A DNA stretch of 23,592 nucleotides from a virus: IMG/VR virus record IMGVR_UViG_3300021088_000327, positions 1 to 23,592 of that record; one strand, 5' to 3'. The notes under the pieces are model-generated. The model ran no database searches. It saw only the letters and a program-made list of their open reading frames with translations, and was not told the origin of the DNA. How positions within the stretch are numbered: the stretch's first letter is position 1; every line of letters begins with the position of its first letter. This document shows positions 1 through 8,235 of the stretch, piece after piece. The translations under genes and the position numbers were made by a program.

Positions 1-453
1 TTAAGCAGCAGCTTTATACTCATTTTGGTAGTACCATTCCAGGATGGTGACGCCGTCACTCCAAGATAATTTTCTGTCTGAAGCTATTTGAGAAATCATT
101 ATCGACAGGCTATGCAGAAACGCGCTCTTTGTATCGCCGCTCAATCCCTGTAAAACTTTTACTGCGCAAGCTGTAATTTCTGATGGATTTGTTAGCCCGC
201 TGCAACTGTCGGCCAGCTTAAGCTCAGTTAAAATAGCCGGTAATTTTGCCCGGAGCAACTCTTTAACCCGGTCATCTATTTCACCGGGGATTATAGCTGT
301 CAAGATATCGGCGGCCGGCGAGTCGACGAAGTTTTTTAGATTCTCTGTGACAGCTACGCCGATATGTATGGCTGTCTTCATTTCTGAAGGGATATTGGCG
401 AACAGGTTTTCCACTCCTGCCCATATTTTTTCGATAAAGGTTTTTAAGCGCAT
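1..453 (-). CDS. Conserved phage lysis-region protein, function unknown
   Basis: About 150 residues, last gene of the lysis cassette, with its stop codon at the very edge of the window. It resembles a protein often found beside holin and lysozyme genes in Bacteroidota prophages; I know no function for it. It is soluble-looking and helical, with no signal peptide. Landmarks are an early segment containing MKTAIHIGVAVTENLKNFVD, then a Pro-Gly-Glu-Ile-Asp-Asp turn and a C-terminal LSWSDGVTILEWYYQ. The C-terminal part recalls short helical bundles in which phage proteins dock to partners, but that is only an impression. I chose the ATG at 453, preceded by an A-rich leader as in neighbouring genes; a GTG at 477 would add eight residues. 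It follows the spanin-like gene by about 90 bases and is probably co-transcribed. Confidence 0.8.
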   Translation of the reverse strand: MRLKTFIEKIWAGVENLFANIPSEMKTAIHIGVAVTENLKNFVDSPAADILTAIIPGEIDDRVKELLRAKLPAILTELKLADSCSGLTNPSEITACAVKVLQGLSGDTKSAFLHSLSIMISQIASDRKLSWSDGVTILEWYYQNEYKAAA

Positions 454-545
454 AATTATTGTTTTTTGATTATTCACGTTAGTATTTGTTCTTCAATGGT
501 GTTCATGAAGCCGCTCCGCTTAGTTACACTGATTTTATTTGGATT

Positions 546-872
546 TCACCGATTCGTAAATGCGGTTTTTGTAGTATGATGTGCGCTGGTCGTAGCTGTA
601 GAATTTTCCAGAGGCCACAAAATCTCTTTATCTGAGTATTTTATATTGGCCAGCTGTTTCTGGAGTATCATAACCTGATCCTCGAGCACCTTAATCCGGA
701 TATTATTAATGCGGGTTTCTGTTTCTTGCGAAAGCTTAACTTCCCGGATATCTGTTTTTAAATTACAGTACGTTGTGATAACTGAGGCCACTATACTGGC
801 TGTGCTGAAAACCGTCACCACTATATTCTTAACCGTTATACCCTTTAGTTCTCTGTGTTCAATGGCTGTCAT
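546..872 (-). CDS. Membrane-anchored coiled-coil protein, spanin-like
   Basis: A 108-residue protein between the lysozyme and the conserved 150-aa protein. Residues about 15-36 form one hydrophobic segment (VKNIVVTVFSTASIVASVITTY). They are followed by a charged, heptad-like helix to about residue 80 (ETETRINNIRIKVLEDQVMI). The tail is polar. One N-terminal membrane span followed by a periplasmic coiled coil is the architecture of inner-membrane spanins (Rz-like), which join the inner and outer membranes in the last step of lysis. The assignment rests only on topology and position; I see no partner lipoprotein (Rz1-like) inside or next to the gene. It begins four bases after the lysozyme stop, so the two are likely translated from one transcript. 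It could instead be an accessory holin or antiholin. Confidence 0.7.
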   Translation of the reverse strand: MTAIEHRELKGITVKNIVVTVFSTASIVASVITTYCNLKTDIREVKLSQETETRINNIRIKVLEDQVMILQKQLANIKYSDKEILWPLENSTATTSAHHTTKTAFTNR

Positions 873-876
873 ACTA

Positions 877-1362
877 TTAGGCTGTTAGATGAGCGGTGCT
901 GCCCGATAAGAATAATTGGCTCTCTTCTTTTCGCCGTTGCACGAGCGTGTCACAAACCACTTTTTCGCCGGTTTTTGGGTCGGTAATTTTATCCCAGGCC
1001 AAAAAATGAGCAGCTGCGCCCTGATAATCTTTTACATTAAGCCTGGCCAATAAAGTTGAATCTTTCAGGGCACTCGTTCCTTCATTGTATGCAAAGGAGA
1101 CCAGTGCATCAAACTGATTTTGTGAGATCGGCGTTTTAACGAACTCATTTACTGCATTTTCATACTGGCCGAGTGTACTTTTAAATAATGCATCGGCCTG
1201 GGTCTCGCTGGCCAATTTATCGCCGGGTTTCACTTTTTTTCCGTCATGGTACCTGGTTGATCCGTAACCGATGGTCCAAATTCCAGCCATATCGCGATAA
1301 GCGGCTAACCGCAACCCCTCGAAGTTTTTGATCACTTGATATCCGTGTTCACTTATTTGCAT
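877..1362 (-). CDS. Phage lysozyme, GH24 (T4-type) endolysin
   Basis: Muramidase that cleaves the MurNAc-GlcNAc bond of peptidoglycan to release progeny. At 161 residues it matches the usual length of T4-type lysozymes (164 in T4). The N-terminal catalytic region is clear: Glu15 in NFEGLRLAAYRD, Asp24 and Thr30 in GIWTIGYGS. The spacing Glu-x8-Asp-x5-Thr is that of the T4 lysozyme triad. The family motif QNQFDALVSFAYNEG is at about residues 85-99. There is no signal peptide or signal-arrest-release segment, so export should depend on the holin encoded just upstream. The start ATG is preceded by an A/T-rich leader. It sits between holin and spanin-like genes, which is the usual lysis order. 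Confidence 0.96.
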   Translation of the reverse strand: MQISEHGYQVIKNFEGLRLAAYRDMAGIWTIGYGSTRYHDGKKVKPGDKLASETQADALFKSTLGQYENAVNEFVKTPISQNQFDALVSFAYNEGTSALKDSTLLARLNVKDYQGAAAHFLAWDKITDPKTGEKVVCDTLVQRRKEESQLFLSGSTAHLTA

Positions 1363-1387
1363 ATAAAATTGTGTTAATGATTAAAAA

Positions 1388-1609
1388 TCAACTGGCCGGC
1401 GTAACCGTTTTGGCCGGTGTAAAAAAGTTTTTGCCCAGGTAGGATAAGCCTGCAGCCAAAGCAACACTGGCAATTGTCTTTAGATTAAAGGTTAGTGTGC
1501 CTGCTTGTACACTAGTTTGGATTGCTGCGACTATCGCGCCGCCGATGGCCACTAAAAGGCCCTTCCCCAGGTCTTGAAAGTCCAGGGAGAATAATGATGA
1601 AGTTTTCAT
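1388..1609 (-). CDS. Small holin-like membrane protein
   Basis: A 73-residue protein with two hydrophobic segments, roughly residues 17-35 (GLLVAIGGAIVAAIQTSV) and 44-62 (TIASVALAAGLSYLGKNFF), and a short polar C-terminus (TPAKTVTPAS). Size, two-span topology and position directly upstream of a lysozyme lacking a signal peptide fit a holin, which forms inner-membrane lesions that let the endolysin reach the wall. Similar short proteins, with an LDW/LDF-x-D-L start and a KNFFTP end, are common in Bacteroidota prophages. It is the first gene of the lysis group and follows a possible weak terminator downstream of the appendage gene. Confidence 0.8.
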   Translation of the reverse strand: MKTSSLFSLDFQDLGKGLLVAIGGAIVAAIQTSVQAGTLTFNLKTIASVALAAGLSYLGKNFFTPAKTVTPAS

Positions 1610-1659
1610 TTGGTTTTATTGGTAGTGAGTTATTAGGGTAAATAGTTTTTAGAAAAGTA

Positions 1660-1688
1660 ACCGAAGCGGCTTTTTTATCGGCTTCGGT
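1660..1688 (-). terminator. Possible weak terminator between appendage gene and lysis cassette
   Basis: An 8-bp perfect inverted repeat (ACCGAAGC at 1660-1667, GCTTCGGT at 1681-1688) with a 13-nt loop. It lies in the 106-bp gap between the appendage gene and the holin gene. On the minus strand the stem is followed by a T-rich stretch (TTACTTTTCT), not a clean U-run. It could be a leaky terminator or only an mRNA-stabilising hairpin. Confidence 0.35.
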
Positions 1689-1715
1689 ATATTGTTTATA
1701 ATCAATCCCTTGTCA

Positions 1716-3599
1716 TTATGGATTAGTTAAAGCGAAACCGTTTGAATTAAGTGTTGCAGGAGAATTTAAATTATAAGTATTAATTACGGAAACATTGCCC
1801 AAAAGCTTTTTAGACCCACCAGCAGATAATATTAAATATCTATAAGTGCCTGGTGTTATATCCTGGTCTCCATTCAACCCATATTCAAAATAATTAATTA
1901 CGCTATTTGTAGAAAACACCCCCGTTTGCATGGGTTGTTGGGCACTTTTGTATTGCAGATAACCAGTATTAACAAATGTTGAAGCGACTGTAGTACCGTT
2001 CAGAGTGCCATTTACTATCCACATTGAGGAACTATATGTTATCGTTATTGGGCCAGATATTATGATGTTGCCAACTGCTGTTTTAAAAGATGAGTCTGGA
2101 TATGTTGCATTTTCTGACTGAACAGTTTGATTGTTGGTAGTAAAACTCATATCCCCTGTTCCAAAATTATAAAACCCATCTCGTTTCATGTATAGGCCGC
2201 CCTGCAGTTCAATTGTGGGGTTTCCTGTGAAGGCGATTGTGCCACCTCCAACAAAGTTATTAAGCGTCCCTGTAAATAAAAGACTTCCTGCTCCGGTTTT
2301 GGAAAATATTGATGTCGACGCATTTAACGAAGTTGTTCCAGTAACGGATAAATTATACGTACCACACTCCAATTTACCGCTTCGTATGTAAATGTTCCCC
2401 GACACTGATGTATTTGCTGATAAATTAAATCCTCCGACATTTTTAATGCCTATATATAAATCAGTCCAGGTTCCGCTAGATGGAGGTGTTTTTGTTCCTG
2501 TTCCCTCTATTATCAACTGCTGATAGCTTGTATAGGGAAGTGTAAAATCACCGTTAAATATATACCCTAATGATGTTCCGGGTGTGTTATAATTAAATAT
2601 ACCTGTTGTCATAGACAAAGCTGAATTTCCGAATAACAAATGTCCATTATTAGTTAAGGTGGAGCTGGAAAGAGTACCGTTAACTACACCATCAAATACA
2701 AGCCATTGTGCATTACTTGTCACGGTTATTGCGCCAACAATATTAACAACTGAATTTGTGACATGGATATAAGCGGTAGCTGAAACTGGATTTGAGCCAC
2801 CGTTTGATAATGAAAGGGTTTGATTGTTTGTTGTAAAATTGAGGGTGCCAGTTCCAAAATTTGTCGCTATTGCATCGTTTTTAAATGCTATACCCCCTTG
2901 GAACTCTAGAGTTGGATTTCCTGTAAAATTAACAGCGGACGGATTGTTGGCGAGCGTAAACAACCCTACAAACAGTACTGTTCCAGACCCTGTTTTTGAC
3001 AATGTTGCAGGTAAGCTGGTGATTGCCCCCGTTATTATAGTTTGGCCCCCGATAGTTAGATTATAATTCCCCAGTTCAAAAAAACCTACTCCGTTTACCT
3101 TTAAGCTTCCCGTAGTCGAGATACTACTTTGTAAATATTTTTTCCCGGTTCCGGTTATAATTAAATTGCAGTATGTTGCCTGCATAATCGCCTGATCAAA
3201 TGTCCCGTTGTAAACCACCGTGCCATTTGTCCCGCCTATAAAATTTCCAGCCGAATTTGTGTAACCGTTTAGAATTAAATTATGGATAGCACTACTCATA
3301 TCCATCCCGCCACTCATATTCAATACACTGTTAATTGTGAATGTTCTGTTGACAAACCCAAAAACCAACATCCCGCCCCCATATAGTCCTGTAACCGACT
3401 GGTTATCCATATCGAGATTTACATTGTGGTGTATGTACACATTATCGCCTGGCTGAGGGTAAAGCGTAAGTTTTTTATCGAGCGCATTGCTCATCCATGT
3501 ATTAGGATCGCTCCAGCTGCCATCCTTAATACTATACCAGGTGTTTAATTTCCTGGTAAATATTAAATGAAACGGGGATGTATTAATTGCGCTGATCAT
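1716..3599 (-). CDS. Modular beta-rich tail appendage or receptor-binding protein
   Basis: A 627-residue Gly/Asn/Thr/Ser-rich protein with no signal peptide, in the fibre region upstream of lysis. Residues about 21-65 (WYSIKDGSWSDPNTW, then PQPGDNVYIHHNVNLD) are the G8-like 'Trp-Ser-Asp...Pro-x-x-Gly-Asp-x-Val' motif that begins many Bacteroidota beta-helical surface proteins. The rest repeats a large module. NGTF/NGDF/NGDQ start points lie at about residues 131, 349 and 577, and the segment FTGNPT-(L/I)-E-(F/L)-QGG...NFGTG...FTTNNQT occurs at about 225 and 457. This gives two full modules of roughly 218-228 residues and a third cut short at the C-terminus. A parallel beta-helix that binds a host glycan or surface protein is the best guess. 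No enzymatic motif is visible. Confidence 0.75.
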   Translation of the reverse strand: MISAINTSPFHLIFTRKLNTWYSIKDGSWSDPNTWMSNALDKKLTLYPQPGDNVYIHHNVNLDMDNQSVTGLYGGGMLVFGFVNRTFTINSVLNMSGGMDMSSAIHNLILNGYTNSAGNFIGGTNGTVVYNGTFDQAIMQATYCNLIITGTGKKYLQSSISTTGSLKVNGVGFFELGNYNLTIGGQTIITGAITSLPATLSKTGSGTVLFVGLFTLANNPSAVNFTGNPTLEFQGGIAFKNDAIATNFGTGTLNFTTNNQTLSLSNGGSNPVSATAYIHVTNSVVNIVGAITVTSNAQWLVFDGVVNGTLSSSTLTNNGHLLFGNSALSMTTGIFNYNTPGTSLGYIFNGDFTLPYTSYQQLIIEGTGTKTPPSSGTWTDLYIGIKNVGGFNLSANTSVSGNIYIRSGKLECGTYNLSVTGTTSLNASTSIFSKTGAGSLLFTGTLNNFVGGGTIAFTGNPTIELQGGLYMKRDGFYNFGTGDMSFTTNNQTVQSENATYPDSSFKTAVGNIIISGPITITYSSSMWIVNGTLNGTTVASTFVNTGYLQYKSAQQPMQTGVFSTNSVINYFEYGLNGDQDITPGTYRYLILSAGGSKKLLGNVSVINTYNLNSPATLNSNGFALTNP

Positions 3600-3642
3600 T
3601 TTTTCGAATTATAGTTATTTAACGGAATGACGATCCGGCTTT

Positions 3643-4077
3643 TTAGAAATTTCTTTGTTTAACCATTATGACCATTTGTGCGGTTGTGGCGGCAATGTTT
3701 CGCGCATAGATAGAAATGCCACTTTCAAGGGTAATCACCCGGTTTCCCGCTAAATCAAGATCAAATAATAGCGGTGCGAGGGCGGCCAGCGAGGCCAAAG
3801 ATGTTGACCCGTTGTTTCCTGAATTTGCAGGAATTGTTATTTGTGTTCGTTGAAACCCATTTGTTCCGTTTGACCCCGTAGCGCAAATGATTATGTCATA
3901 AACCCTCGCATTCGTTCCGTCAAGATTTCTAAATAAAATATCGGTAATAACACTTGCATTGGTGCCGCCGGTTGCTATTAAAGTATCTGTGTTTGCACTA
4001 ACGCCGCTCGCTATTACTGCCATAGGGTAGGTTTGCGTTAGTGTGGAAAATGAGGTTGTGTTTGATGAGCTATTCAT
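3643..4077 (-). CDS. Putative virion accessory protein, beta-rich
   Basis: A 144-residue protein rich in Thr, Ser, Asn, Ala and Ile, predicted by eye to be mostly beta strands. It lacks a signal peptide, membrane span, Cys pairs or catalytic motif. Its start codon overlaps the stop of the collagen-like fibre gene (TAATG), which implies translational coupling. It lies between that fibre gene and the large appendage gene. The pattern (LIATGGTNASVITDILFRNL early, SGISIYARNIAATTAQMVIMV near the end) recalls small phage proteins with a jelly-roll or head-fibre-like fold, but I cannot name the family. Likely roles are a fibre tip, a fibre-connecting protein or a decoration protein. Confidence 0.65.
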   Translation of the reverse strand: MNSSSNTTSFSTLTQTYPMAVIASGVSANTDTLIATGGTNASVITDILFRNLDGTNARVYDIIICATGSNGTNGFQRTQITIPANSGNNGSTSLASLAALAPLLFDLDLAGNRVITLESGISIYARNIAATTAQMVIMVKQRNF

Positions 4078-5864
4078 TATAATGTGGTTTGAAAGAAGTT
4101 ATAGGCTATTTTAGTTGATCCGTCTATACCGGCCGGACCTGCCGGGCCAGTTGGCCCAGTCGGTCCGGTAGCGCCAGTTGCTCCGGTGGGGCCTGCCGGA
4201 CCTGTTGATCCAGCCGGGCCGGTCGGACCTGCAGGGCCTGTTGGGCCGGCCGGCCCGCTGGTGGCATCAACCCAATGGGTATTAAAATCGGCGCCATCTA
4301 TTTTGGCCAATACCTGGGTTGCCGAGCCGCCAGCAGGCAATATTTTACCTGATAACGAAGTAATCTGTGCCTGAAGTTTACCGAGTGCAATAAGTAAGCT
4401 ATCTGCAGCGGTGACGGCCGTTGCTGTTGAAAAACCAATACCGGTTAGCAACACCGCCAAAACGCGCGACGCCGTAAACCAGAGATTTGTACTGCCCTCC
4501 AGCAAATTATCACTTGTTTTGTTAAAATTGCCAGAACTGTTAAGGCCGGCGTAGCCGCTATTGGCATCTTTATTGTTTTGCGATTCGACCGCGTTTCCGC
4601 CCTGTTTTAATGTGCCGGTGAAATTCCAGTTGCCTGCTATGGTTTGAGCTATGGCGACGAAGCGTGACAAGCCGAGCCAAAACTTTTTGGCGGTTACAAA
4701 TGCCTGATCGTCGGTACTTGTTTCGGTTTGTATAACAGTTTGGGTAACAACTTTTGCTGTTCCGCGATTTGTTTCAGTTGCCTGCTGCTGGTTGAAAGCG
4801 CTGGTTGCCCAGTTGCTAAAGGTTTGCCCGGGTGAATCCACCAATGCGCGTATCGTATCACCGATATCAAATGTTTCACCAGAAATAGTTCCCTCAACGG
4901 ATATTTCAAATGCATTGCCCGCTTTTATAGCGCCGCCTGTGCCTGAACCGCCGGTAGTCGGAAACGTTCCGGCGGACGCATCCCAGTTGCCGCAATCTTT
5001 GTAAACAGAAACCAGCAAACTATCGGCATAGGTTTTGGCTGTTGTTAAATTCGCCGTATCCTGGCTATCTACATAGGCGATCGGAGCCTTTAAACCTAAA
5101 GCATTAGAAAGATTAGCATTATCTGCAGGCTGGCCGGATAAGTTGGCGAAGGAATTATCCTGCCATATCGTATTGAAGTCTGCGCCATCGGCTTTGGCTA
5201 ATACTTGACCTGCCGTTCCTCCGCCTGCCAAGCCAACGCCAAGGAGTGATACCCCGCTTCCCCAATTGCCTGAAGTTTTGGGCCCAAAAATAGTATAGTG
5301 TGTTGTATTGATATAAAAATTTCCGTTAACACCTGTGGCGCTGTTTGACGGATCGCTGCTCCCAAATAATATTGTGTTTCCGTTAGAGCCATTTGTGCCA
5401 TTGGTTCCCGCAACGCCTTGCGGCCCCTGCGGCCCGGTTGCCATTGAAAATACCTGTGACCAGGCGCCTGACGATTTTTGATAAAATATACCGGTTAAGG
5501 TATTGATATAGCTGTCGCCATTTTTGCCTGTAAATGAACCCGGCATACCAGGTCCATATAATAATGTGCCATCTGCAGCATTGGCAGCGGGCAATGTATA
5601 AACAACCGTCCAGGTGCCTGATATTTTTTGGGCGAATGAACCTGTTGCTGTATTTATGAATACGTCCCCGTTACTACCTGATGTATTTTGCGGTAAGATT
5701 GTACCGAAAGAAATTTTAGCGCCTGTGGCAAGATTAGCTTCAAGGAATTGCAGCAGTAACGTGAAGGTATATTGATAGTCTGTTCCCGAATCAACCAACA
5801 CCGAAATATCTGATGCGCCAATGGACGTGGCTATTGGTAATTCACTGATTTTTTTATCTGACAT
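4077..5864 (-). CDS. Collagen-like tail fibre protein
   Basis: A 595-residue fibre-type protein. The N-terminus ([20 protein letters not shown]) is the short 'K-I-S-E-L-P' start seen on many Bacteroidota phage fibres and probably attaches to the virion. Next come three copies of a unit like G-x-x-G-D-x-Y-I-N-T-x-T-G-x-x-x-x-K-x-S-G-x-W (about residues 48-205), a short collagen stretch ([19 protein letters not shown]), and helical parts. The segment [16 protein letters not shown] is nearly repeated later as [16 protein letters not shown]. Near the C-terminus (residues 537-581) are 15 Gly-X-Y triplets rich in GPA and GPT, followed by a 14-residue tip. Trimeric assembly through the collagen triple helix is expected. 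The stop codon overlaps the next start. Confidence 0.82.
   Translation of the reverse strand: MSDKKISELPIATSIGASDISVLVDSGTDYQYTFTLLLQFLEANLATGAKISFGTILPQNTSGSNGDVFINTATGSFAQKISGTWTVVYTLPAANAADGTLLYGPGMPGSFTGKNGDSYINTLTGIFYQKSSGAWSQVFSMATGPQGPQGVAGTNGTNGSNGNTILFGSSDPSNSATGVNGNFYINTTHYTIFGPKTSGNWGSGVSLLGVGLAGGGTAGQVLAKADGADFNTIWQDNSFANLSGQPADNANLSNALGLKAPIAYVDSQDTANLTTAKTYADSLLVSVYKDCGNWDASAGTFPTTGGSGTGGAIKAGNAFEISVEGTISGETFDIGDTIRALVDSPGQTFSNWATSAFNQQQATETNRGTAKVVTQTVIQTETSTDDQAFVTAKKFWLGLSRFVAIAQTIAGNWNFTGTLKQGGNAVESQNNKDANSGYAGLNSSGNFNKTSDNLLEGSTNLWFTASRVLAVLLTGIGFSTATAVTAADSLLIALGKLQAQITSLSGKILPAGGSATQVLAKIDGADFNTHWVDATSGPAGPTGPAGPTGPAGSTGPAGPTGATGATGPTGPTGPAGPAGIDGSTKIAYNFFQTTL
4122..4256 (-). 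repeat. Collagen-like Gly-X-Y tandem repeat
   Basis: Fifteen uninterrupted 9-bp codon triplets encoding Gly-X-Y (GPA, GPT, GST, GAT, GID) inside the fibre gene. GC content is locally much higher than around it. Such tracts vary in copy number by slippage or recombination and can change fibre length. Confidence 0.9.
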
Positions 5865-5872
5865 GGTTTTTT

Positions 5873-5925
5873 GATTTCACCGATTAAGGAATGATTTCAC
5901 CGATTTGAATTAATGGCGCCGATTT
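5873..5925. repeat. Tandem GATTTCACCGATT intergenic repeats
   Basis: The 71-bp gap before the fibre gene holds GATTTCACCGATT at 5873-5885 and 5893-5905, 20 bases apart, and a third degenerate copy at about 5912-5925. The same 13-mer occurs at 542-554, next to the end of the spanin-like gene. Words of this kind are common spacer repeats in Sphingobacteriaceae genomes; no function is shown by the sequence. Confidence 0.6.
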
Positions 5926-5935
5926 AATAGTGGCG

Positions 5936-6568
5936 TTAGTTCATAAATTCGGTGATGGGAAGAAAGCTGTTTGCGCTGGAAGAGTCGTAGCCAGGTGGGT
6001 AGCCAAAAATGGTTCGGTCAATGCTGCGGATACGCGGGCCTGCCTGCCTGCTGCTTTTGTTTTTCCCGTTGTAACGCCACAGCGGAAAATCGGCTTTGTT
6101 ATCCCAAAGAAATTTTTCAACCTCGTTGGCATGCGCATTGGCAACGCTACGCTGTTGTTGCACCAATTTTACGATGTCTTTTGGCGCTACCGGGTCGCCA
6201 TTGTCATGATGTTTGACCACGGGACCGGTTGCTGTATAATGTACTGCATCGGCCTCAATAAAACGGGCGAATGTGAAGTATATCAGCGTTGGCAGTAATC
6301 CCTCGTATAATACGATGTGCCCGTAATCATCAAGATATTCGCTTCCAGTGAAAAGGTCTTTGTAAGGCTGGGGTGCGGTATCTTTTATAGTGCCATCGTT
6401 ATTAAAATTCTGTATAAAATCATAATACAAGGCATGTCCCAGGAAGGGTTTCAGGTCGAGATCCTGTGCTTTTTTTATAAAGACATTCAGCCGTTCGGGT
6501 TTTATATTCACGGATATATCTTCGAAGTTTTGGAACGTGGACTGGCTGATCAAATAAATGGTGTTCAT
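5936..6568 (-). CDS. Head-tail adaptor-like protein (DUF6712-like)
   Basis: A 210-residue, mainly helical protein directly downstream of the portal gene. Residues 38-51 (DLKPFLGHALYYDF) match the signature region of the DUF6712-like proteins found next to Bacteroidota phage capsid and portal genes. Those proteins are thought to be head-completion or connector proteins, comparable to HK97 gp6. The central part (LPTLIYFTFARFIEADAVHY, then VRKH/VKHHDNGD) and the polar C-terminus also fit that family. Its role would be to close the head below the portal and dock the tail. The connector function is inferred from family and position. Confidence 0.75.
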   Translation of the reverse strand: MNTIYLISQSTFQNFEDISVNIKPERLNVFIKKAQDLDLKPFLGHALYYDFIQNFNNDGTIKDTAPQPYKDLFTGSEYLDDYGHIVLYEGLLPTLIYFTFARFIEADAVHYTATGPVVKHHDNGDPVAPKDIVKLVQQQRSVANAHANEVEKFLWDNKADFPLWRYNGKNKSSRQAGPRIRSIDRTIFGYPPGYDSSSANSFLPITEFMN

Positions 6569-6627
6569 TTGGTTAGTTGATTAAGTTGATTGGGAGAATG
6601 GTTGATAGGTTAAGCGGGAGTAATTGA

Positions 6628-7923
6628 TTAACCCGCGTCACTCAAGCACATTGCTTCGGCTTCGGCGGTTTTGAAACCATAGGCGTAAACCAGTGTTGCG
6701 ATTTTGTTTTCGGCGGGTATATCAGCTAAAAGCAATTGATTTATGCTGGCGCCAGCCTTAATACCATTTATATCGTCGGACACGTTTGCGGGAACCGGCA
6801 AAATATTCCAGTTGCCTTCGGGATTTATATCCTGGTAGTAGTTGTCAAATATTTCGGCAAACGCTTCCGACAGTTCCAGCCTTTCGGGCGCGGTATTGTC
6901 GTTAAATTCGCGAATGGCTTCCTTTTTTTCGCCGCCATTGCTCAAACCGGATGCACCGTCGGAATTAATGAGTTCCTTTGGTATGGAGAATCCTTTTATA
7001 ATACGGGATTCAACCGACCGTTCGGTTGTTTCAAAAAGCTTATCATTGTTTTGAATTGAATAAGGCTTGAATTCGGGTTTTGAATTTTCGTCTTCGTACT
7101 CAATAACAATGATCTTTTGCGCGCTTTTTGCTCCCTGGAACGAACCGAGGTCTTTTTCCAATTGCGATGGCAAATTCGTGTATGGCAATTGTTCACTGTC
7201 AGGCCGGCTGTTATCCGCCTCTTCGCGGCGCGCCGGCATGAAAAGCATCGTCGAGGGTAGGAACCCGGTCGTCACTTCCCTATTATTGAAAATTTTTATT
7301 CCGGCCTCGGTTTCAAAATCCTCCCATACCGAATCGGCTTCGATCAAAGGATAATCGTCTACTTCGGGATTGAAATAATACAACTGACCTTTATAATTAT
7401 CCCAACCCCCGGCGGCTATCACCTGATTTTTTATAACCTCTCTATCAGTATCGTATTTATCGAGAAAGGTTATCTTGCTGCGCATGATGTTTTTCCAGGT
7501 TTTCCGGCCCCAATCTGAATACAATGCGTACTTGTTAGCAGTATCAGGACAATCTGTATCACCTAACCGGATATCTTCGAACTTTACATAGTTTACCGAG
7601 CAGATCTTAAAATTGGCATTGTAATTTACATGAATGCCAAAGCCCGTGAAGAGCGCCTTATCGGTAGCAACTGCTTTTAACAATTTAGCAAGGGTTAAGC
7701 CATTTTGATTAACGACTTGCTTACCCAAAGCCGGGGTTTCAAAACCGTTGCCGGCGATAAACTTAGTGCGTTTGTTCCAGCAATCTTTAGCAGTAGGCGA
7801 AGCGGCTACCAGTTCGAGCATGCGTTGCGGATAAGCGTTATCCAGGTCGTAGTTAAGTATGCCGAAGGTTTGGTTGGGGCGTACTATTATCCTCCGCTCT
7901 ATTTGTGGCAGGTAGGTCTTCAT
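6628..7923 (-). CDS. Portal protein
   Basis: A 431-residue protein that would form the dodecameric ring at the capsid vertex through which DNA is packaged and ejected. The N-terminal part (FGILNYDLDNAYPQRMLELVAA, SPTAKDCWNKRTKFIAGNGF, about residues 21-62) is typical of portals in Bacteroidota phages. The middle is mixed alpha/beta (VNYVKFEDIRLGDTD). The C-terminal half is long and helical and contains KGFSIPKELINSDGASGLSNGGEKKEA, similar to the portal region that reads 'ipp.l.G..s.g.sn..e'. Length fits small portals. It is followed by the DUF6712-like adaptor and preceded by the 69-aa protein. It lies after the major capsid gene, although portals usually come just after the terminase. Confidence 0.82.
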   Translation of the reverse strand: MKTYLPQIERRIIVRPNQTFGILNYDLDNAYPQRMLELVAASPTAKDCWNKRTKFIAGNGFETPALGKQVVNQNGLTLAKLLKAVATDKALFTGFGIHVNYNANFKICSVNYVKFEDIRLGDTDCPDTANKYALYSDWGRKTWKNIMRSKITFLDKYDTDREVIKNQVIAAGGWDNYKGQLYYFNPEVDDYPLIEADSVWEDFETEAGIKIFNNREVTTGFLPSTMLFMPARREEADNSRPDSEQLPYTNLPSQLEKDLGSFQGAKSAQKIIVIEYEDENSKPEFKPYSIQNNDKLFETTERSVESRIIKGFSIPKELINSDGASGLSNGGEKKEAIREFNDNTAPERLELSEAFAEIFDNYYQDINPEGNWNILPVPANVSDDINGIKAGASINQLLLADIPAENKIATLVYAYGFKTAEAEAMCLSDAG

Positions 7924-7991
7924 TTAATTATTGAATTAGTGATTATTGAAATAGTGATAGGGCCAGCGAGAAGTTGTTGCTATGGCGCTGT

Positions 7992-8201
7992 CTAAACTGA
8001 TTCATTTAGTTCCCTTGTTTGTTTTTCCGGGCCTTCGGCAATGGTTTTGTCTGGGCGTTTCAAAAATAATCCTGCTATGTGCGGGTATCTTTGCAGGTAC
8101 CATTCTGCCTCTTCATCACCCAGGCTATCGTCTTCATGAACTGCAGGTGAACGTGGCGCAAACTGATGTTTTCCAGGTTTAAGAATATATTTTTTTGTCA
8201 T
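7992..8201 (-). CDS. Small conserved phage protein of the head/neck region
   Basis: A 69-residue acidic/basic protein with a recognisable body: YILKPGKHQFAPRSPAVHED, then DEEAEWYLQRYPHIAGLF. Short proteins of this pattern sit beside capsid, tail-tube or portal genes in Bacteroidota prophages, so it is a real gene despite its size. The function is not known to me. The pattern 'K-P-G-x-H-x-F-A-P...H-x-x-D' and the aromatic C-terminal helix suggest a structural or assembly role. It lies between the tail-tube-like gene and the portal gene, downstream of a GC-rich palindrome. The C-terminal 20 residues are polar and probably disordered. Confidence 0.72.
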   Translation of the reverse strand: MTKKYILKPGKHQFAPRSPAVHEDDSLGDEEAEWYLQRYPHIAGLFLKRPDKTIAEGPEKQTRELNESV

Positions 8202-8202
8202 T

Positions 8203-8235
8203 GGGGCTCCTCTAAATCTCCCCCAAAAGGGGGGA
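8203..8235. repeat. C5-A4-G6 palindromic intergenic element
   Basis: In the gap between the tail-tube-like gene and the 69-aa gene. CCCCC (8220-8224), AAAA loop, GGGGGG (8229-8234), preceded by GGGGCTCCTCTAAATCT. I recognise this wording as a dispersed palindromic repeat of Sphingobacteriaceae-type genomes, from memory and not from a search. It would form a very stable short hairpin in the transcript and could weaken read-through. Confidence 0.55.

Noticed and set aside
2188-3066. Plus-strand open frames inside the appendage gene
   Set aside because: Short antisense frames with unnatural composition inside a repetitive gene; no leader or family resemblance.
1716-5864. Diversity-generating retroelement target in fibre genes
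   Set aside because: No reverse transcriptase, template repeat or adenine-biased variable repeat is visible in the window.
5930-6580. Plus-strand frames opposite the DUF6712-like gene
   Set aside because: Overlap a well-supported minus-strand gene completely and show no domain-like pattern.
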